Source: Sphingomonadaceae bacterium (GTDB lineage: Bacteria; Pseudomonadota; Alphaproteobacteria; Sphingomonadales; Sphingomonadaceae). From it: a stretch of DNA of 55,914 nt. The translations under genes were made by a program, and so were the position numbers. Where the stretch lies: contig CANGJB010000019.1 in NCBI GenBank assembly GCA_947453945.1, positions 1-55,914 on the forward strand. Reading direction: 5' to 3'. Below are positions 14,582 to 24,526 of the stretch, one piece after another (position 1 is the stretch's first letter; every line of letters starts with the position of its first letter). The notes under the pieces were generated by a model, which saw nothing but the letters and a program-made list of their open reading frames with translations, ran no database searches and was not told the DNA's origin.

Positions 14582-16138
14582 TTGACCCGGCACACCACCC
14601 ATATCTGGCGGCTCCTCGGCTGGGGGATCACGCTTGCACGCCACGGCGCGCTGATCGGCATCGAGAACGATGCGAACACGCCTGCGCCCGTGCGGCGGCT
14701 GGTCAAGCTGGCGCGGTGGATCTCGCTGACGGGCAAGGGCCGGGAGCGAGATTACGCCGGGGCATTTCGCGCCATCGGCCCGGCAGCGATCAAGCTGGGG
14801 CAGACGCTGGCGACACGGCCCGATCTGGTCGGCCCTGAGCCTGCCGCCAACTTGCTCAAGCTGCAGGACAAGCTCCCGCCGGTGGCTCTCGCGCTGATCC
14901 GGCGCGAGATCGAGACGAGTTTCGAGCGGCCGCTGGAATCGCTGTTTTCCGAATTCGAGGAAGAGCCGGTCGGCGCTGCTTCGGTGGCACAAGTCCACCG
15001 CGCGGTGACCACAGATGGCCGCAAGGTCGCGGTGAAAGTGCTGCGCCCCGGCGTGCGCGAGAAGTTTGCCGCCGATATCGAGACTTACGAGTGGGCAGCA
15101 GCGCACCTCGAAGGCTTTGGCCCCGAAGCCGCGCGCCTGCGCCCGCGCATGGTGATCGCGAACTTCAAGCGCTGGACGCAAAGCGAGCTGGACCTGCGGC
15201 GCGAGGCGGCCTCCGCTTCCGAACTGGCCGAACAGATGCATGCCTTCCCGGGCTACCGCGTGCCGAGCATCGACTGGGACCGCACCAACGGCCGGGTGAT
15301 GACGCTCGACTGGATCGACGGGATCAAGATCAGCGACAATGCCGCGATCGATGCTGCAGGGCACAACCGCAAGGAATTGGCCAGCCGGCTGGTTCTGGCG
15401 TTTCTGGGCCAGGCAATCAGCGGCGGGTTTTTCCATGCCGACATGCATCAGGGCAACCTGTTCATCGAAGCGGACGGCACGATCACCGCCATCGATTTTG
15501 GCATCATGGGCCGGATCGACAGGCGCGCGCGGCAGTGGCTCGCGGAAATCCTCTATGGCCTGACCACCGGCAACTACACCCGCGTGGCGGAGATCCATTT
15601 CGAGGCGCAATACGTGCCGAGCTACCATTCGGTGGCTGAATTCGCGACCGCGCTGCGGGCTGTGGGCGAACCGATGCGCGGCAAGCCGGTGAGCGAACTC
15701 AGCGTCGGTCAGATGCTCGACGGGCTGTTTGCGATCACGCGCGATTTCGACATGCAGACCCAGCCGCACTTGCTGTTGCTGCAGAAGACCATGGTCATGG
15801 TCGAAGGCATCGCCACACAGCTCGATCCTTCGATCAACATGTGGGACGTAGCCGCGCCCTTCGTGCGCGACTGGATCCGCGATGAGCTGGGGCCCGAAGC
15901 CGCGATTGCCGACCGCATCCGCGAGAACGTGAAGACGCTGCTGCGCCTGCCCGATCTGGTCCGCCGGGTGGAAGACAGTTTCCCGGCCAAGGGCGGTGCG
16001 CCCGAGGACCCGCCACTTCCGCCAATCGCCCTGATCGGCGATGGGGGCAGTGCGGGCAAATGGCTGGGCTATGTGCTGGCGGCAGCCGCGGGTGCTGCGG
16101 CGAGCGCGGGCGTGATCCTGACCGGCCCGTGGGGGTAA
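14582..16138 (+). CDS. ubiB: UbiB-type ubiquinone biosynthesis kinase-like protein
   Basis: Membrane-anchored atypical kinase/ATPase of 518 residues needed for ubiquinone synthesis. The ABC1/ADCK signatures are present: KLGQTLATRPDLVG (the KxGQ motif), the Ala-rich loop VGAASVAQVHRA, VAVKVLRPGV, HADMHQGNLF and AIDFGIMGRID, the DFG metal-binding motif. A C-terminal hydrophobic helix (YVLAAAAGAAASAGVIL) anchors it. The start is taken as TTG at 14582, which is followed at once by the family N-terminus TRHTTHIWRLL; GAGG lies about ten bases upstream. It sits 17 bases after ubiE and one base before the next gene. Confidence 0.95.
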   Translation: MTRHTTHIWRLLGWGITLARHGALIGIENDANTPAPVRRLVKLARWISLTGKGRERDYAGAFRAIGPAAIKLGQTLATRPDLVGPEPAANLLKLQDKLPPVALALIRREIETSFERPLESLFSEFEEEPVGAASVAQVHRAVTTDGRKVAVKVLRPGVREKFAADIETYEWAAAHLEGFGPEAARLRPRMVIANFKRWTQSELDLRREAASASELAEQMHAFPGYRVPSIDWDRTNGRVMTLDWIDGIKISDNAAIDAAGHNRKELASRLVLAFLGQAISGGFFHADMHQGNLFIEADGTITAIDFGIMGRIDRRARQWLAEILYGLTTGNYTRVAEIHFEAQYVPSYHSVAEFATALRAVGEPMRGKPVSELSVGQMLDGLFAITRDFDMQTQPHLLLLQKTMVMVEGIATQLDPSINMWDVAAPFVRDWIRDELGPEAAIADRIRENVKTLLRLPDLVRRVEDSFPAKGGAPEDPPLPPIALIGDGGSAGKWLGYVLAAAAGAAASAGVILTGPWG

Positions 16139-16139
16139 G

Positions 16140-17261
16140 GTGGGCGCATATGCCGCCCCCCTGCCCGGTCTGCGCATAGACAAACGGCACTTCAACGCGC
16201 TCGACCTCTCGCGTCTTCTGGCCGCCTGCGCGGTGCTGTTCTGGCACTACCAGCATTTCTTCGTGCCGCCGGTGGATTATCAGTTTCACGTAAACCGCGC
16301 GGCGGTTTCGCCGCTCTACCGCGAGCTTTGGTGGCTGTTCGACTATGGCCACGTCGCGGTGCAGTACTTCTGGGCGGTTTCGGGCTTTGTTTTCGCGCAT
16401 GTCTATCTGGCTGACGCAGGCGCGCGGGGACGGTTCTGGCTGGCGCGGGTGGCGCGGCTATGGCCCCTGCACCTGCTGACGCTGGCCGTCGTGGCGGTGC
16501 TGCAAAGCGCTTACAACGGGGTGAACGGTACCGAATTCATCTACCACCATCAGGATGCGAAGCACTTCCTGCTGAGCCTTGGGCTCGCGCATTACTGGGG
16601 CTGGCAGGCGGACCAATCGTTCAACGGCCCCTCGTGGTCGCTTTCGACCGAGATCCTTGCCTACGCTGCGTTCTGGCTACTGCTGCCGGGCCTCAGGCGA
16701 TCACCCACCGTGCTGGCGCTGACGGCGGCGGTCATGGCGCTGGCGCTGTTCTTCCTGAAGGTGCCGGATGGCCCGGTGCTGACCTGCATCGGCTATTTCT
16801 TCGGCGGTGCCGCAGTCTATGGCGCGGCGCTCAAGGTGGGCCTGCGCACCGGCGTGCTGGCTTTGCTGGCAACGGCGCTCACGGCCGCAGCGCTGTGGCT
16901 GGGGCAGACCTTGCATTCGAGCAACGGGGCGACACTGGCCGGAACCTTTGCCGCGTTGCTCGCCGTTCTGGCGATCGACACGGCCGACCGGGACAACCGG
17001 CTGGCTGCGGCACGGCATCTCGGCGATGCTTCCTACGGGGTGTACCTCTGGCATTTCCCGCTTCAGCTGGTGCTTGTGCTGCTGATTGACGCGACATTGG
17101 GATCGCGCGCGATTGCGCAGCAGCCCGCGTTTCTCGCGGTGTTCGTCGGGCTCAGCGTGCTAGCCGGCTTTGCCTCGCACCGCTGGTTCGAACGGCCGGC
17201 GCAGCGCCTCGTGATGAAGCTGGGCGGGCGCAAACGCGCGCCGGGGGCCGTCGCCGCCTAA
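16140..17261 (+). CDS. Acyltransferase-3 family membrane protein
   Basis: Protein of 373 residues with about ten hydrophobic segments. The N-terminal HFNALDLSRLLAACAVLFWHYQHF carries the family's conserved His after a membrane helix (core LLAACAVLFWHYQHF). SGFVFAHVYLADAG and RLWPLHLLTL follow, and the end has SYGVYLWHFPLQLV. Such enzymes add acetyl or other acyl groups to sugars, lipids or surface polymers at the inner membrane. GTG at 16140 is only one base after the ubiB stop, so it is read from the same message. It interrupts the usual ubiB-coaBC order. The acceptor is unknown. Confidence 0.85.
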   Translation: MGAYAAPLPGLRIDKRHFNALDLSRLLAACAVLFWHYQHFFVPPVDYQFHVNRAAVSPLYRELWWLFDYGHVAVQYFWAVSGFVFAHVYLADAGARGRFWLARVARLWPLHLLTLAVVAVLQSAYNGVNGTEFIYHHQDAKHFLLSLGLAHYWGWQADQSFNGPSWSLSTEILAYAAFWLLLPGLRRSPTVLALTAAVMALALFFLKVPDGPVLTCIGYFFGGAAVYGAALKVGLRTGVLALLATALTAAALWLGQTLHSSNGATLAGTFAALLAVLAIDTADRDNRLAAARHLGDASYGVYLWHFPLQLVLVLLIDATLGSRAIAQQPAFLAVFVGLSVLAGFASHRWFERPAQRLVMKLGGRKRAPGAVAA

Positions 17262-17662
17262 CCGGTGATATCGGCGATCTTGTGGTGCGGCAGCAGACGC
17301 CACGCCGCAATCAGCAGCGCCACATGGAATGCTTCCACCGCCATCGGCATGGCACAGCCGGGATAGGCGCCGATAGCGGCAAGATTGATCGCGCGGCCTG
17401 CCAGAGTCGTCCCGAACAGCATCGCCGGGACCAGCAGCAGATCGGCATTGCGCCGCCACGCGCCCCACATCATGCACACCGCCGCCACGCCGAAGAACGA
17501 GGTCATGTCGCCGCGAATGGTCGAGAGGCCGGCGATGCCGATGGGGGCCAAGCCGAAGACCGGGCTCGACGCCGTAGTCTGCGGGTTGAACAGGAACGAG
17601 CCGGCCATGAACAGATCGAACAGCCCGGTGAGGAAGATCAGGGCGGTAAGGGCAAGGCGCAT
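17258..17662 (-). CDS. Small integral membrane protein of unknown function
   Basis: Protein of 134 residues with about four hydrophobic helices: LALTALIFLTGLFDLFMAGS, then TSFFGVAAVCMMWGAW, then LLVPAMLFGTTLAG and VEAFHVALLIAAWRLL. RGDMTSFF between the first helices is a short polar motif. ATG at 17662 opens with the first helix; the longer open frame upstream is not hydrophobic. It is convergent with the acyltransferase gene, with a four-base overlap of stops. It resembles the small four-helix DUF4345-like proteins but I do not firmly recognise it, and no function can be given. Confidence 0.7.
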   Translation of the reverse strand: MRLALTALIFLTGLFDLFMAGSFLFNPQTTASSPVFGLAPIGIAGLSTIRGDMTSFFGVAAVCMMWGAWRRNADLLLVPAMLFGTTLAGRAINLAAIGAYPGCAMPMAVEAFHVALLIAAWRLLPHHKIADITG

Positions 17663-17772
17663 CACTTGGTTTTCCTTATGTTCGGTCCAGCGTGGGCCAG
17701 CGCGCGCGCACAAGCAAGCGCGGTGCAGCAAAAGCATTGCGCGAGCGCACGCGCCAATGCACAAGCGCGGCC

Positions 17773-18966
17773 ATGCAGGGCAAGCGCATCCTCCTCATCA
17801 TCGGCGGCGGCATCGCGGCCTACAAGGCCAGCGAACTCGTGCGCCTGATCCGGCGCGAGGGCGGCGCGGTGACATGCGTGCTGACCGAAGGCGGCAGCCA
17901 TTTCGTGACGCCGATGACGCTTGCCGCGCTCAGTGAAAACGCGGTGCACACCACGCTGTGGGATCTCGATGCCGAGGCGAAGATGGGCCACATCCAGCTT
18001 TCGCGGAATGCCGATCTCGTCGTGGTCTGCCCGGCGACGGCAGACCTCATTGCGCGCATGGCCGGCGGGATCGCCAATGATCTGGCAACCACGCTGCTTC
18101 TGGCGACCGACAAGCCGGTGCTGGCCGTGCCGGCGATGAATGTGCGGATGTGGGAGCATCCCGCGACCCGGCGCAATGTGGAAACGCTTCGCGGCGACGG
18201 CGTTGAGGTGATGGAGCCCGACGAGGGGCCGATGGCCTGCGGGGAGTTTGGACCCGGACGCCTGCCCGAGCCGCCAGCCATTCTCGCCGCGATTGCCGCG
18301 AAGCTGGGCGACGCGCCCACCGGTCCATTGGCGGGCAGGCATGTGCTGGTGACGGCGGGCCCGACGCACGAGCCGATCGATCCGGTGCGCTATATCGCCA
18401 ACCGATCGAGCGGAAAGCAGGGCTTCGCGATTGCCGCTGCTGCCGCCCGCGCGGGGGCACGGGTTACGCTGGTGGCGGGGCCGGTGACCCTGCCGACGCC
18501 GCCGGGGGTGACCCGTGTGGATGTGGAGACCGCGCGCGATATGGCAGCTGCCGTCGCCGCTGCGCTGCCCGCCGATGCTGCCATCATGGTCGCTGCGGTG
18601 GCGGATTGGCGCGTGGCGGCAGAAGCGGGGCAGAAACTCAAGAAAGATGGCTCGGGCGTGATCCCGCCGCTGCCCTTGACCGAGAACCCGGATATCCTGG
18701 CCCGGCTGGCTTCATCACCGGATCGGCCGCCGCTGGTGGTGGGCTTTGCTGCCGAAACCGAGAACGTGGTGCCCCATGCCCAGGCCAAGCTGCTGAAAAA
18801 GGGCGCGGACTGGATCGTGGCGAATGACGTTTCGGGCGATGTCATGGGCGGCGCGCTCAACGCGGTGCACATCGTGCGCGCAGGCGGCGTGGAAAGCCTT
18901 CCCGAAATGCCCAAGGACGCGGTGGCTGCCGCGCTTGTCGAAAGGATTGCCGATGCACTCTCCTGA
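17773..18966 (+). CDS. coaBC: Bifunctional phosphopantothenoylcysteine decarboxylase / phosphopantothenate-cysteine ligase
   Basis: CoA biosynthesis enzyme of 397 residues (Dfp). The N-terminal flavoprotein CoaC half shows [19 protein letters not shown], the [14 protein letters not shown] loop, [19 protein letters not shown] and the active-site cysteine in GPMACGEFG. The C-terminal CoaB half begins at [20 protein letters not shown] and has [12 protein letters not shown] and [13 protein letters not shown] at 17773 fits the start of the homology. It overlaps dut by 14 bases, and the pair should be co-translated. Confidence 0.96.
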   Translation: MQGKRILLIIGGGIAAYKASELVRLIRREGGAVTCVLTEGGSHFVTPMTLAALSENAVHTTLWDLDAEAKMGHIQLSRNADLVVVCPATADLIARMAGGIANDLATTLLLATDKPVLAVPAMNVRMWEHPATRRNVETLRGDGVEVMEPDEGPMACGEFGPGRLPEPPAILAAIAAKLGDAPTGPLAGRHVLVTAGPTHEPIDPVRYIANRSSGKQGFAIAAAAARAGARVTLVAGPVTLPTPPGVTRVDVETARDMAAAVAAALPADAAIMVAAVADWRVAAEAGQKLKKDGSGVIPPLPLTENPDILARLASSPDRPPLVVGFAAETENVVPHAQAKLLKKGADWIVANDVSGDVMGGALNAVHIVRAGGVESLPEMPKDAVAAALVERIADALS

Positions 18967-19423
18967 GGCCGTCCCCGTGATGGTGAAGCGCCTGCCCGGC
19001 AACGATGACCTGCCCCTGCCCGCTTATGCCACGGCGGGCGCTGCGGGCATGGATGTCGTTTCGGCGGAAGATGTCGATCTCGCCCCCGGCGCGCGCCACG
19101 CGGTCGCCACGGGGCTGGCCATGGCGATCCCCGAAGGCTTCGAAATTCAGGTGCGGCCGCGGTCGGGCCTCGCGCTCAAGCATGGGGTGACCGTGCCCAA
19201 CACGCCCGGCACGATCGACAGCGATTATCGCGGCGAGCTCAAGGTGATCATGATCAACCTTGGCGCGGAGACGTTCAGCATCCGCAGGGGTGACCGCGTG
19301 GCGCAGCTGGTGCTGGCGCCGGTGACACGGGCGAGCTGGCTCGAAGTCGATACGCTGGACGAGACCGCGCGCGGCGCGGGCGGGTTCGGCTCTACCGGGG
19401 GCCTTGCGGCATTACCCGGCTGA
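18953..19423 (+). CDS. dut: Deoxyuridine 5'-triphosphate nucleotidohydrolase (dUTPase)
   Basis: Enzyme of 156 residues that hydrolyses dUTP to dUMP and pyrophosphate, keeping uracil out of DNA. All five trimeric dUTPase motifs are visible: [55 protein letters not shown] and the C-terminal [10 protein letters not shown], which closes over the active site. The start at 18953 lies inside the 3' end of coaBC, a 14-base overlap. This order is common in alphaproteobacteria. Confidence 0.97.
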   Translation: MHSPEAVPVMVKRLPGNDDLPLPAYATAGAAGMDVVSAEDVDLAPGARHAVATGLAMAIPEGFEIQVRPRSGLALKHGVTVPNTPGTIDSDYRGELKVIMINLGAETFSIRRGDRVAQLVLAPVTRASWLEVDTLDETARGAGGFGSTGGLAALPG

Positions 19424-19441
19424 ACCGAACCGTTTCGCTAA

Positions 19442-20155
19442 TCAGCCCTTGGTCTTCTTTTCCGGTGCGATCGAGATCTTCACCGTTTCGCCGCTGTGGC
19501 CGGGAAAACCGGTAAACATCGCCTCGACCAGATTGGGCACGAGGTAGGGCAGGCGGTTCGAGGTCGAGGCTGCCTCCGCCTTGCCTTCGAACAGGCGTTT
19601 GCCATCGGCGCGGCGATCGATCTTGAGATCGACGCCGCTGGTGAACACGGTCACCACATCGACATTGTTGTAGCCGCCGCCAAAGCCCGAACCGAAGAAG
19701 AACGGATCATAGAAGCCGTAGCCCCAGGGCCCGCCAAAACCGCGCCGACCGAAGCCACCGCGGCCCCAGCCGCCGCCCCAGCCAGGACCCCAGCCCGGGC
19801 CATACCAGCCACCCCAGTAGGGATCTCCGATGCCGGTGGTGCGCACCTTGTCACGGCCCTTGTCGACGCCATAGTCGAACTGGACCACGAGGTCGGCGGC
19901 CTGCGGGCTGGCTATGGGCACATAGCCCACCTTCTGCAGCTGCGCCGCGACGAGGCTGGCGTACTGCGAGAACTCAAGCCCGCCGGCATTGCGCGGATCC
20001 TGCGGAACGATTGCGAAAGTCTGGCCAGCGGGCGCGGGCAGCTCTGCCTGAAAGCGCGATACATTGGCATTGAAGGGGGTAGCGCACGCACCGAGCGTGA
20101 GCAGCAAGGGTGCTGCCAGCATGGCGAAACGATTGCGCATGGGATTAAGGTTCAT
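19442..20155 (-). CDS. DUF4136-type outer lipoprotein with a Gly/aromatic-rich insert
   Basis: Lipoprotein of 237 residues. A signal peptide ends in the lipobox LTLGAC (Cys about 24). QTFAIVPQDPRNAGGLEFSQ and YASLVAAQLQKVGYVP are typical of DUF4136, as is the C-terminal region with GKRLFEGKAEAAS. Between them (about residues 112-160) is a low-complexity block built of Gly, Trp, Tyr, Phe, Pro and Arg. The family is thought to be envelope-associated; function is unknown. It ends 18 bases from the convergent dut gene and 197 bases separate its start from trpS. Confidence 0.82.
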   Translation of the reverse strand: MNLNPMRNRFAMLAAPLLLTLGACATPFNANVSRFQAELPAPAGQTFAIVPQDPRNAGGLEFSQYASLVAAQLQKVGYVPIASPQAADLVVQFDYGVDKGRDKVRTTGIGDPYWGGWYGPGWGPGWGGGWGRGGFGRRGFGGPWGYGFYDPFFFGSGFGGGYNNVDVVTVFTSGVDLKIDRRADGKRLFEGKAEAASTSNRLPYLVPNLVEAMFTGFPGHSGETVKISIAPEKKTKG

Positions 20156-20352
20156 ATCCGGCGACTCCTTGGTGCGGGTTCGGCTCCCCTGTCAGCCAGC
20201 ACCAGCGCGTTGGTAGCATGGGAACTGGTTGCGCGTCAGGTGCTGAATACTGGTTGAACGAAGGGCCGAAAACCCTGCAATTCCGGGGAACTTCAGCCCC
20301 AAAGGGCCAATCTGATGCAATTTGTTACACCCCAGCAGCACGCCGCCAACAG

Positions 20353-21384
20353 CTAACCTCTGAGCAGCCCGAGCGCGGCATAGGCACGCGACAAGGTGGG
20401 CGCAGCAAGCGTGCGGGCGCGCGCGGCGCCGTCCGCCAGAATCGCGTCGAGCGCGGCAGTATCGGTGCGCAGCTCGCGGTAGCGCGCGGTGATCGGCGAA
20501 AGCTTCTCCACCAGCAGTTCGCCCAGCGCAGGCTTGAACGCGCCGAAGCCCTGCCCGGCAAACTGCGCCAGCACTTCGGCTTGGCTGATCCCCGCCATTG
20601 CGGCATAAATACCGACGAGGTTGGCCGCCTCGGGGCGCTCCTTCAGGCCGTCCACTTCGCCCGGCAGCGGTTCGGGATCGGTCTTGGCCTTGCGCACCTT
20701 CTGCATGATCGCATCGGCATCGTCGGTGAGGTTGATGCGGCTCATGTCCGAAGGATCGGACTTCGACATCTTGGCGCTGCCATCGCGCAGGCTCATGATC
20801 CGGGCCGCTTCGGGCGGGATGATCGCTTCGGGCTGGGTGAAGACCGGCGCGTCCTCTGTTGCGAAATCGTTGTTGAACTTCTGCGCTATGTCACGCGCGA
20901 GTTCGAGGTGCTGCTTCTGGTCTTCGCCCACGGGCACATGCGTTGCCTGATAGAGCAGGACGTCCGCTGCCTGCAGCACCGGATACGTGAACAGCGCGAC
21001 GCTGGCGCCTTCGCGGTTCTTGCCCGCCTTGTCCTTCCACTGCGTCATCCGGTTCAGCCAGCCCATCCGCGCGGTGCCGTTCAGCAGCCATTGCAGCTCG
21101 GCATGGGCGGGGACTTGCGCCTGGTTGAACAGGATCGAGCGCTTGGGATCGATCCCGCAGGCGACGAGCGCGGCGACCATCTCGCGCGTGCCCGCCGCCA
21201 GCCCGGCAGGATCGTGCGGCATCGAAATCGCGTGGAGATCGGCGAGGAAATAGAGGCACTCGCCGCCCTTGGCGGTCCATTCGTCCTGCATCGCCACCCA
21301 GTTCCGGATCGCGCCCAGATAGTTGCCGAGATGGAGATTGCCGGTGGGCTGGATGCCCGAAACGATACGCATGGGTCGGTTCAC
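20353..21384 (-). CDS. trpS: Tryptophan-tRNA ligase
   Basis: Class I aminoacyl-tRNA synthetase of 343 residues. The HIGH-type motif lies in [17 protein letters not shown], and the KMSKS loop in [13 protein letters not shown]; the specificity region GINPKRSILF-like appears as [16 protein letters not shown]. The start is taken as GTG at 21384, overlapping the murJ stop by four bases (GTGA); ATG at 21372, directly before [10 protein letters not shown], is equally possible. It is downstream of murJ in the same transcript. Confidence 0.96.
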   Translation of the reverse strand: MNRPMRIVSGIQPTGNLHLGNYLGAIRNWVAMQDEWTAKGGECLYFLADLHAISMPHDPAGLAAGTREMVAALVACGIDPKRSILFNQAQVPAHAELQWLLNGTARMGWLNRMTQWKDKAGKNREGASVALFTYPVLQAADVLLYQATHVPVGEDQKQHLELARDIAQKFNNDFATEDAPVFTQPEAIIPPEAARIMSLRDGSAKMSKSDPSDMSRINLTDDADAIMQKVRKAKTDPEPLPGEVDGLKERPEAANLVGIYAAMAGISQAEVLAQFAGQGFGAFKPALGELLVEKLSPITARYRELRTDTAALDAILADGAARARTLAAPTLSRAYAALGLLRG

Positions 21385-22958
21385 TCTGGTGCTTTGCGCC
21401 TGCGCCGCAGGAGCAGTTTGAGATCATCCCGCGAGAACGCGCCGAGCAGGATGGCGCTGAGCCCATAGACGAGCCCGCCCGCCGAAACCAGCACGGCGAG
21501 CGTGAGAAACCGCACGAACCATGTGCCGTGAACATAGGGCATCAAGAGGCCCTGCCCCGCCCAGAGCACTACGCCCATGGCGAGCGCCGCCAGCGCAAGC
21601 CGAGGCACGCGGCGCTTCAGGCGTGCGTCGGTGGTAAACTGGCCGCGCGCCACCAGCGTGCGATAAAGCATCACGACATTGACCGTGGAGGCGATGGCCG
21701 TCGCCAGCGGCGGGCCGACATGCTGCAGTGGCACGATCAGCGCGAGATTGAGCGCAAGGTTGACCCCCATGGAGATCGTGGCGTAGCGCACCGGCGTGAC
21801 CGTATCCTGACGGGCATAATAGCCGGGGGTGAGCACTTTCACGAGGATGTAGCTGGGCAGGCCGATGGAGAATGCGGCGAGCGCCTGCGCGGTGAAGTGC
21901 GCATCCTGCGGCGTGAAGCGGCCATATCCGAAGAGCGCAGCGGCAATGGGCTCGCCGCAAAGCACCAGCGCGACAGTGGCGGGCAGCGTGAGCAGCAGTG
22001 CCAACTCCAGCCCGCGGTTCTGCGTTTCCATCGCGCCCGCCTCGTCACCGCCGCCAAGCTGGCGCGAGATCGTTGGCAGCAGCACGGTGCCAAGCCCGAT
22101 GCCGATGAGGCCCAGCGGCAGCTGGTTCAGCCGGTCGGCCATGTAGATGTAGGTGACAGAGCCATGCGCGAGAAGCGAGGCAGCCAGCGCAGTGGAGATG
22201 ACAAGATTGATCTGCACCGCGCCTGCGCCGGCAGCTGCCGGCCAGATCAGCGCCAACAGCCGCTTCACATCAGCATCGAGCCGAGGCAGGCGCAGGCGCA
22301 GGCTGATCCCGGCGCGGCGGCAGGCCCAGACCAGCCACAGGAGCTGAAAGGCGCCCGAAACCGCAACGCCGATAGCCTGATTGCGCGCGGTGATCAGCGG
22401 ATCGCTGGAGTGAAACAGCAGCAGCGCGGCGATCAGCGTAAGATTGAGCAGGATCGGCGCGGCGGCGTTGACCCAGAACTTGTGCAGCGAATTGAGGATG
22501 CCCCCGCACAGCGAAACCAGGCTGATCAGCATGAGATAGGGGATCGTCATGCGCGAAAGCGAGACGGCAAAGGCAAACTGATCGGGGCTCACCCCGTTGA
22601 ACTGGCCCGAAAGCACCAGCGTGACCGGCCACGCGAAAACTTCGAGCAGCACGGTCATCGCGATCAGCACCGGCAGCAGCACGGCGAGCGCGCGTTCGGC
22701 AAAATCGACGCCGTCCGGCAGGCCCCGGCCCTCCGCATCGCCCACCTTGCGGTTGAACATCGGGATGAAGGCCGAAGCGAACGCCCCTTCTGCAAACAGG
22801 GCGCGGAACATGTTGGGCAGGCGGAAGGCGACTAGGAACGCGTCGGACGCGAAGCCCGCGCCCACATAGCGGGCAAACAGGCTATCGCGCACAAGGCCCA
22901 GCACGCGGCTGGCGAGCGTGAGCCCGCCAATCGTGCCGGTCGCCTTCAGCAGGTTCAT
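21381..22958 (-). CDS. murJ: Lipid II flippase MurJ
   Basis: Inner-membrane protein of 525 residues with about 14 hydrophobic segments, member of the MviN/MurJ/MOP family that carries the peptidoglycan precursor lipid II across the membrane. The start is typical: [20 protein letters not shown], followed by [13 protein letters not shown] and [23 protein letters not shown] at 22958 fits the homology; a TTG two codons earlier is open. It overlaps trpS by four bases and lies 57 bases behind secB. Confidence 0.96.
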   Translation of the reverse strand: MNLLKATGTIGGLTLASRVLGLVRDSLFARYVGAGFASDAFLVAFRLPNMFRALFAEGAFASAFIPMFNRKVGDAEGRGLPDGVDFAERALAVLLPVLIAMTVLLEVFAWPVTLVLSGQFNGVSPDQFAFAVSLSRMTIPYLMLISLVSLCGGILNSLHKFWVNAAAPILLNLTLIAALLLFHSSDPLITARNQAIGVAVSGAFQLLWLVWACRRAGISLRLRLPRLDADVKRLLALIWPAAAGAGAVQINLVISTALAASLLAHGSVTYIYMADRLNQLPLGLIGIGLGTVLLPTISRQLGGGDEAGAMETQNRGLELALLLTLPATVALVLCGEPIAAALFGYGRFTPQDAHFTAQALAAFSIGLPSYILVKVLTPGYYARQDTVTPVRYATISMGVNLALNLALIVPLQHVGPPLATAIASTVNVVMLYRTLVARGQFTTDARLKRRVPRLALAALAMGVVLWAGQGLLMPYVHGTWFVRFLTLAVLVSAGGLVYGLSAILLGAFSRDDLKLLLRRRRKAPE

Positions 22959-23015
22959 GGCCAAAGGCTCATGGGAAGTGGTTCATGGCCGGAGGTGCCA
23001 TGAAACCGCGCCGAA

Positions 23016-23558
23016 TCAGGCCTGCCCGGCCGTGCCGGCGGCCAGTTCCTCGGCCTGACGGGCCTGAAGCTGCGACAGGTAGAGGCCGTTGAAATCAATC
23101 GGTTCGAGCAGCAGCGGCGCGTAGCCCGCATCGCGCACAGCATCGGAAATGATACGGCGGGCGAAGGGGAACACGAGGCGCGGGCCTTCCGCGAACAGGA
23201 ACGGGTGGGCCTGCTCGTCGGTCACGTTGCGCATGCCGATCAGCGCACCGTAGAGCAGCTCGACCACATAGAGCGCGCCCTGCGGCGCCTTGGACGTGGC
23301 GGTGATCTTCATTTCGATCTCGTGCACATCGGGGCCCAGTGGGCGCGCGCCGATGTTGAAATCGATCGAAACTTCCGGCGCGTCGGTCCACTGGTAACTG
23401 TCCGGCGCGTTCGGGTTCTCGACCGAGAGATCCTTGATGTACTGCGAGATCAGGCCGATCGCCGGGCTGGTATCTTCGCCATTGGCAAGCGGCCCGTTGG
23501 AATCGGAAGTGGCTGCATCGAGATCGAGCGGGGTGATGATATCGCCTTCTTCGGCCAT
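23016..23558 (-). CDS. secB: Protein-export chaperone SecB
   Basis: Cytoplasmic chaperone of 180 residues that holds preproteins unfolded and hands them to SecA. It has ISQYIKDLSVENPNAP, the SecB signature near the N-terminus, EIEMKITATSK, YVVELLYGALIGM and the FPFARRIISDAVRDAGY stretch that contacts SecA or shapes the client groove. ATG at 23558 starts an acidic leader. It is divergent from the Tim44-like gene, 288 bases apart, an order shared by many alphaproteobacteria. Confidence 0.97.
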   Translation of the reverse strand: MAEEGDIITPLDLDAATSDSNGPLANGEDTSPAIGLISQYIKDLSVENPNAPDSYQWTDAPEVSIDFNIGARPLGPDVHEIEMKITATSKAPQGALYVVELLYGALIGMRNVTDEQAHPFLFAEGPRLVFPFARRIISDAVRDAGYAPLLLEPIDFNGLYLSQLQARQAEELAAGTAGQA

Positions 23559-23846
23559 GATCGTGCTTTCGTGCAAAAATGGAGTGGAACGGTTGGATCG
23601 CGTTTGGCGGGCGACTAGCACCTGCCGGGGAACGGGGCAATCACGCTTGCGCCGCAGCGGGGGCAGCGACGGCTGCGGCGAAGTGCCCCTAGAGGCAGGC
23701 GAAAAACCGCCTCAGGAGGGCAAACAGGGTCCTGTCCACGCGTTGTTCATTTGTATTTCGTAACCACATAAGGCACGATGAAGTGTTGGCGGTGAGCATG
23801 ACCCGTCGGGTCTGGCTTCCGCCCTGACTATGCAGGATGTGGCCTT

Positions 23847-24521
23847 GTGATTGTTGAAATTGTGATTCTCGCGATGATCGCGGCATTCCTGGGCCTGCGA
23901 CTCTATGCTGTTCTGGGACGCCGGCCCGAGCAGAACGAAGAGCCGCTGCGCCGCCGCGTGGAGCAGCCCGATCCCGCCAGCGCGGCGCGCAGCCTGCAGC
24001 CGCGTCTGCCGGAAAAGACCACCGGTGCTCCGCGCGCCCTGCCGCTCCCGCAGGACAACCAGCTCGATTCCCGCGCCGAATCCGGCGTGCGCGCAATCGT
24101 TGCGGCAGATCGCCGCTTCGATGTCGGCCAGTTCCTTGCCGGCGCGCGCGGCGCTTATGGCATGGTGCTTGAAGCCTTCTGGCGCGGCGACAAGGAAGAA
24201 CTTGTCCAGCTCTGCGACAGCGATGTGGCTGATGGTTTCGCCGCAGCAATCGATGCACGGGTTGAGGCGGGCGAGTCTGTGGTCGCCAAGCTGATCCGGA
24301 TCGAGGAGGCGCGCATCATCGATGCGAGCTACACCGCCCCGCGTGCCCGCATCACCGTGAGCTTCGTGGCCGATGTCGCCTCGGTCACCCGCGACGCAAG
24401 CGGGGCGGTCGTGGCCGGCTCGCTCGACGATGCGATCGAGACCCGCGATGTCTGGACCTTCTCACGCGATCTGACTTCGCGCGATCCGGACTGGATAGTC
24501 GACGAGACCGACGAAGGCTGA
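23847..24521 (+). CDS. Tim44-like domain protein
   Basis: Protein of 224 residues with one N-terminal membrane helix (IVEIVILAMIAAFLGLRLY), a charged Pro-rich linker and a C-terminal Tim44-like domain from about residue 80. That domain shows FDVGQFLAGARGAYGMVLEAFW, DKEELVQLC and a terminal VWTFSRDLTSRDPDWIV. GTG at 23847 is followed by the membrane helix. In alphaproteobacteria such a protein (TimA) is linked to inner-membrane protein handling and is found next to secB, as here; the mitochondrial relative takes part in protein import. Confidence 0.88.
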   Translation: MIVEIVILAMIAAFLGLRLYAVLGRRPEQNEEPLRRRVEQPDPASAARSLQPRLPEKTTGAPRALPLPQDNQLDSRAESGVRAIVAADRRFDVGQFLAGARGAYGMVLEAFWRGDKEELVQLCDSDVADGFAAAIDARVEAGESVVAKLIRIEEARIIDASYTAPRARITVSFVADVASVTRDASGAVVAGSLDDAIETRDVWTFSRDLTSRDPDWIVDETDEG

Positions 24522-24526
24522 TCACT

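Noticed and set aside
14561..16195. Minus-strand open frame of about 540 codons
   Set aside because: Antisense to ubiB; ubiB motifs are intact.
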